NCBI GenBank assembly: GCA_963513935.1
Contig: OY740768.1
Span: 19,033,177-19,097,176 of the forward strand
From: Aphrophora alni
Lineage: Eukaryota; Arthropoda; Insecta; Hemiptera; Aphrophoridae
DNA length: 64,000 bases
Direction of reading: 5' to 3'
Part shown: one piece after another, positions 60,026-64,000 of the stretch
Layout: the number at the start of each line of letters is the position of its first letter
How positions within the stretch are numbered: position 1 is the first letter of the stretch
The notes under the pieces: generated by a model
What the model was told of the DNA's origin: nothing
The model's input: only the letters and a program-made list of their open reading frames with translations
Databases searched by the model: none
Position numbers and translations under genes: made by a program

Positions 60026-61157
60026 ACTGGGCCACAATTGAGAGCTCATAAACTAAGATTTATAGAAAACTTCAAATGGGGAACCTTATCTACATTATTT
60101 CTCTCTGTAATAAAATCGTCTAGCTTATTTGAATTTGTTTAAATTTACAGCTATTTTACAATATGGTGGCCAACTTAAAAATGTCTTATGGAAACCCCCA
60201 TTTTTAATTTGGATTTTAAACAAGATTTAAGACTTTTTTATTCTTGGGTATTTTTCTATATTGTTTACGAAATACCAGCCATGACAGTTCGAGAAAGTTC
60301 CTTTTAAAATATTTGGAATAAGAATGAATTGCAATACTCTTGTTTTAATTTTGGTTATACAAGTTGATTGCTGTTGAATTTAGGGTTTTATAAGAAGGAA
60401 ACTTGACAGGAATAGGTATTTAGGATTCCTTGAAAATCTTTTGATGAACTCCATTGTAGACCTACCATTTAATATCAGGAAGATATTAATGCACCAGCAA
60501 GGGGAGCACCAGCTCATAATAACGAGGTAGTTGTGCAATTTTTGAGTACTACTTTTCCTGAATAATTGTTAGGTTAATATGGTCCTATATCGTAGCCAGT
60601 AAGGTCCGCAGACCTTATGATCTTTGATTTTTTCCTATGGAGAAAAAAATGAACCTAAAAAATGAACTCGAAAGAACGTTATGCTTCGGTCGAGGTTATG
60701 AAAAAAAAAATGAAAGGGAGATTTTACTTTCAAATTTATCATAACACCATTTAAAAAACTATCAATTGTTTTGTAAGATCTAATGCTTCAATATTCACAT
60801 CGTAGGACATTTTGAACATCGGCTGTAAGACTAGTATTCGTTGTGATGGAGCTATTCATAAAGATTTAAAATTTACTTAATTTTTAAGATAACAAATGTA
60901 AAAATAATAGTCTATCAGTCAATAAAATAAAATATTGACTATTTATGTGTGTTATAAAACCCTATAACAGGTTTTATAACCTGGAAAAAATGGGCGTTCC
61001 TTTAAGAAAATTAAAATTTGGCCACCATATTGGAAAATGGTGGTTTAATTTAAAAAATCAAAAATACCATTTTATTATGGAGGAAAAGTAGATAAAGTCG
61101 CCATTTAATATTTTATCTAAATCTTATAGTTTCAGACATCAATCGTAAAGGTTTATT
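60026..61157. mobile_element. inverted arms of about 160 bases enclosing a transposase remnant
   Basis: The left arm (about 60026-60205) has CTTATCTACATTATTTCTC, TTTTACAATATGGTGGCC and GGAAACCCCCATTTTT. The right arm (about 60975-61157) has the inverse: CTTTATCTACTTTTCCTCC, TTTCCAATATGGTGGCC and GGAACGCCCATTTTTT. Similarity is about 65-70% over roughly 160 bases. Between them lies a transposase C-terminal fragment, so this may be a shrunken, decayed copy of a long-TIR transposon. Terminal CTGGGCCACAATTG at 60029 could be a worn version of the CTGGGTG end. Neither limit nor target duplication is certain. Confidence 0.6.
60360..60720 (+). pseudogene. Tc1/mariner-related transposase, C-terminal part of DDE domain
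   Basis: Across shifting frames the order is EGNLTGIGI (the 'GxLTGxxYL' strand), LLMNSIVDLPFNIRK (the helix before the second catalytic residue), then MHQQG where the 'QHDGAPAH' motif should be, with GAPAH in the next frame at 60503. Next come NNEVVVQFLSTTFPE, YGPIS, PVRSADLMIFDFFLW (the 'RSPDLTPLDFFLW' block with the third catalytic Asp), and KNELERT. The second Asp is lost at the frameshift, and at least five stops interrupt the rest. No N-terminal domain was found, and the long inverted arms begin about 150 bases upstream. Related to, but not the same subfamily as, the remnant at 14.3 kb. Confidence 0.82.
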
Positions 61158-62937
61158 AAAATATATTCCTTCTGAATGTTTCACTAGAAATTATTAATAG
61201 TATTGTAATATATAAAATACACAAACAAATTTCAAGGTCTTTACTCAACTGTTTGGTGCCTGTTTATTGGACTTTTACGGCATACTTTCGACATTTTCTA
61301 AAACTCCTATAATGAAATTAGTGGGGAATTTTTGAATTCTAGGTTATAAAATTGCGCAGCACTTAAGCATAATTAAAGTAATATAGAATAAGATATACTG
61401 GTTATTAAAATATTTTATTTTCTAATTATCCAAAGGAAAATCGTCACTCAGATCCAATAATGCAGGTAGGAGTTAATAAAATTCAGGATAAATAAATATT
61501 CCAATAATTTTAAGTAATTACCGAATACGATGATGTAATATTACCTCAATAAATACTCGTCTATTCGTTCTGATATTATTAAACGGAATAGGTCTAAATG
61601 ATGTATTGTTATTCATATTCACCTTAGTTCTAAAAATAGCCTTTCTATTGTAAGGATTGGCCAACGGCCAACGGGTTTCGTGATTGACAAACTACAATGT
61701 AAAAAGGACCGGCCCTCCTCTTAACCAATGGAGGATGGCGTAGTTGGCCAATTATTTGATGAGGGCAATCAACTTTCAGTAATCAGAGGTCAATGTCGGC
61801 AAATTGTTAGAGGAACAAGTGGACATTCTTATTGTTGCTAGATGTACTCGCTATCAGGAACGGATTATGTAACAATTCAATAAATTTTAATAATATTACT
61901 CAACCAACTTCGCTAAGTTTAAGAAAGTTGACAACTTAAGTTATGTTATTTTAATAAAATATTACTGTTGGTTAAACAATGTGTCAGAAATTCTGTAAAC
62001 AAGATAATGTCGATAGAAAAAAGTAACAGCTGTTTGTTATTAAAGTGAATAAAATTTGATTTCTAAATGTTTGAAAACTTCCTTAGTTAAGAGCATATAA
62101 TGCTCCGCCGATTTTTGAAACTTTACTTGATAAAATTTCTGGACTTGACTTACAATTAAAGTATGTTTACAAAATTTACCTTTATGGAGCGGCGTAATCG
62201 GATTAGGTACGTGTATAGCTGTCAGCCTTGCTTGGTTACACCATCTTAATTTATGTACGAAGTCCCATAGTATACGATGTGAAGCTTAATATGTGGGTTA
62301 AACAGGCGTAGTTTTGTGGGTTTAACTTCAGAACGCGCTAGTGTAGGAATTGGAGCACGCAATACTGCATACTGGCCTTGACGTTACCACAAGTAAGACG
62401 TTAGATGGCAGCACTAGAGTCTAATTGTTTTACTTCAAACCATACCATGAAATTGGACAATAAAATCCATTGTATCACCAATTGATGCACAGGTTGAACC
62501 CTAGTCGTTGAATCCATAATTAATGTTACTTCTTCGTCTTTCTTAGACTAACACAAGCATAACGTTACGCAGATTTAAAGTAACAAATCTAGGTTACATT
62601 GTTTTCTTAAGTAAATTACAATAATTTGTTTTGAATCAATAAAACCCATAAGAGATATTTTATTAAAGAAAATAAGTTAATATCTTTATAGCTCAAATAA
62701 AATGATTGTAGTGAATTAAAAATTATCTTCACCTGAACGGAAAGTCATCTAATCATTTTCTTATTCCTCTTAAAATTACACCTGTTTAAGGCGCATTTAA
62801 AGCAACAAAAGTACATTTAAAACACTGACATGACGTACGCTGTAAGACTGACAGTATAGATTCAATAATCCCACTTAGAAGCTACTTAGAGTGAGTAAGA
62901 GTATGACAATTCCGCGGTAACTAACTGAACTTACACT
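61158..62937. other. gene-free DNA with GC-richer patches
   Basis: Two patches are less AT-rich: 61655-61830 (three CCAA(C/T) motifs near GGATTGGCCAACGGCCAACG) and 62180-62520 (GGAGCGGCGTAATCGG, GAACGCGCTAGTGTAGG, AGATGGCAGCACTAGAG). Neither has a long frame or splice-site pattern I can support. They could be non-coding exons, promoters or old repeats. Confidence 0.4.
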
Positions 62938-63108
62938 TTTCTTCATATAGCCTTGGGTCAGATCCTTCATTTTCATCTTTCTTATCAGATCGCTTTTGAC
63001 CAACTCTTGTTCTCTTCCGACCCTGTCGCTATTAGAGTATTTGAAGGCTAGAAATCTCTATTTTATGTTCTATTTTTATAATGAAACTCCGACGGTTTTC
63101 CGCTTTTA
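62938..63108 (-). repeat. dispersed repeat alpha, minus-strand copy
   Basis: CATATAGCCTTGGGTCAGAT, CATCTTTCTTATCAGATCGC, TTTTGACCAACTCTTGTTCT, CTTCCGACCCTGTCGCTATT, AGAGTATTTGAAGGCTAG and the A/T-rich head. The tail beyond the 'GGATCTAACCC' block is absent. Confidence 0.75.
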
Positions 63109-64000
63109 AACCATACACACACTAATCTGCAGCCTATAGTATTAAAATTAAAATTGCAGTTAAACATTTCTTAGCAATGAAAGATAATCTAATTACTGAA
63201 AATTAAGTTTTAAAAGGGTTAAAATTTACTATTCTACGATATTAGGAATGAAAATGAATGTCACAAACGACAGTCCTTTGTCTATTGACTCTGTAAAAAC
63301 TATCCGTGTGTGTCTTATAAAGAAGGAAGTTTATTTATTTTTAAAATAAACCTACATATACACAATGTTAATGTTCTGCAAGCAACATTCCCACTTTACA
63401 ACAATTCAGACAGTTTTTAACAAATACACTTACACAGATTGGAACAAATGATTTTAGCTGGTCAGCTGTTATAAATTTATTGGCTTGTTTCGAGGTTATG
63501 TTTACATTATTGATAAAAAATAATAATTGAAAATAATTAATAAAAGTTTCTGCCAGCTAGTAAAAATAGAAACGTAATACTTTCTTTCAAAATAATTTCT
63601 TTTCAAAATATTTGTTATAATAATGTAAAGGTTTCGTTTCAAGGCCTATTCGTTCAAATGGTATCAGTCCCGTTGATAGATGCATGATGGTGATCTTTCT
63701 CTCACCTCATGATTTGTTTAACCTTGACTGTAGTGTTTGTTATGCAAGCAATGAAGTTGAGATAGGTCACTGTGAAGATAAGACTTAACGCATTACATGA
63801 TTCGTGTAAACATAAATAAGTGAAGTTCAAGGTCAAAGAGTGTAAGAACCGTATCAATATAAACTTTTTAAATTAGAACTTGTTAAAAAAATAGATAATA
63901 ACTTATTTTAAAATTATTTTTCATTTTGCAAAAATATTAACTTTAGGCAGATTCAATGTTTGGATTAAAAGGAGTTTGATTTGGAAATGCACTATGAAGA
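63109..64000. other. AT-rich gene-free DNA
   Basis: No supported feature. Confidence 0.5.

Overview
The window looks like a gene-free stretch of a large, AT-rich animal genome, most likely an arthropod and probably an insect. It has no operons, no bacterial-type gene density and no long open frame. It does have long dinucleotide microsatellites, decayed non-LTR retrotransposons, and decayed Tc1/mariner-related transposases with short TA-flanked inverted-repeat elements. It also carries interspersed repeats of types I associate with arthropods. Nothing fixes the species; hemipteran is only an impression from the repeat content. A run of exactly 200 N (29036-29235) marks an assembly gap.

Layout. 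0-8 kb: AT-rich DNA, a 143-bp (CT)n tract, a small GC-richer island, a 50-bp tandem repeat and a 5'-truncated RTE-like LINE fragment (6365-7005). 8-20 kb: dispersed repeat families (called alpha and beta here), a 218-bp hairpin MITE with TA target duplication (10390-10607), a hAT-like MITE candidate beside a decayed mariner-related transposase (14287-14970), and a head-to-head palindrome inside an alpha copy (19558-19760). 20-30 kb: the RNase H/C-terminal end of a second LINE on the minus strand (22428-23215), two weak candidate coding pieces (24.3 and 26.1 kb) and the gap. 30-46 kb: a 547-bp long-inverted-repeat element (30824-31370), more beta copies, several (TA)n tracts and small transposase fragments. 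46-64 kb: a (TG)n(CG)n(TG)n tract and a 45-A tract, two more long-TIR elements (48019-48573, 50789-51189), an 884-bp minisatellite with a 204-bp higher-order period (53001-53884), a foldback-like element with sub-repeated arms (58014-58885), and inverted arms flanking a transposase C-terminal remnant (60026-61157).

How the parts relate. Every recognisable protein is a dead transposable-element fragment. Three long-TIR elements share ends of the form C(C/T/A)GGGTG next to TA. A transposase remnant of the Tc1/mariner-related group sits between similar long inverted arms at 60.4 kb, so a family with that transposase may have mobilised the short elements. No host gene, tRNA, rRNA, CRISPR or complete autonomous element could be supported. 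The most interesting structures are the higher-order minisatellite, the group of long-armed palindromic elements and the foldback structure. All boundaries were judged by eye without alignment software.
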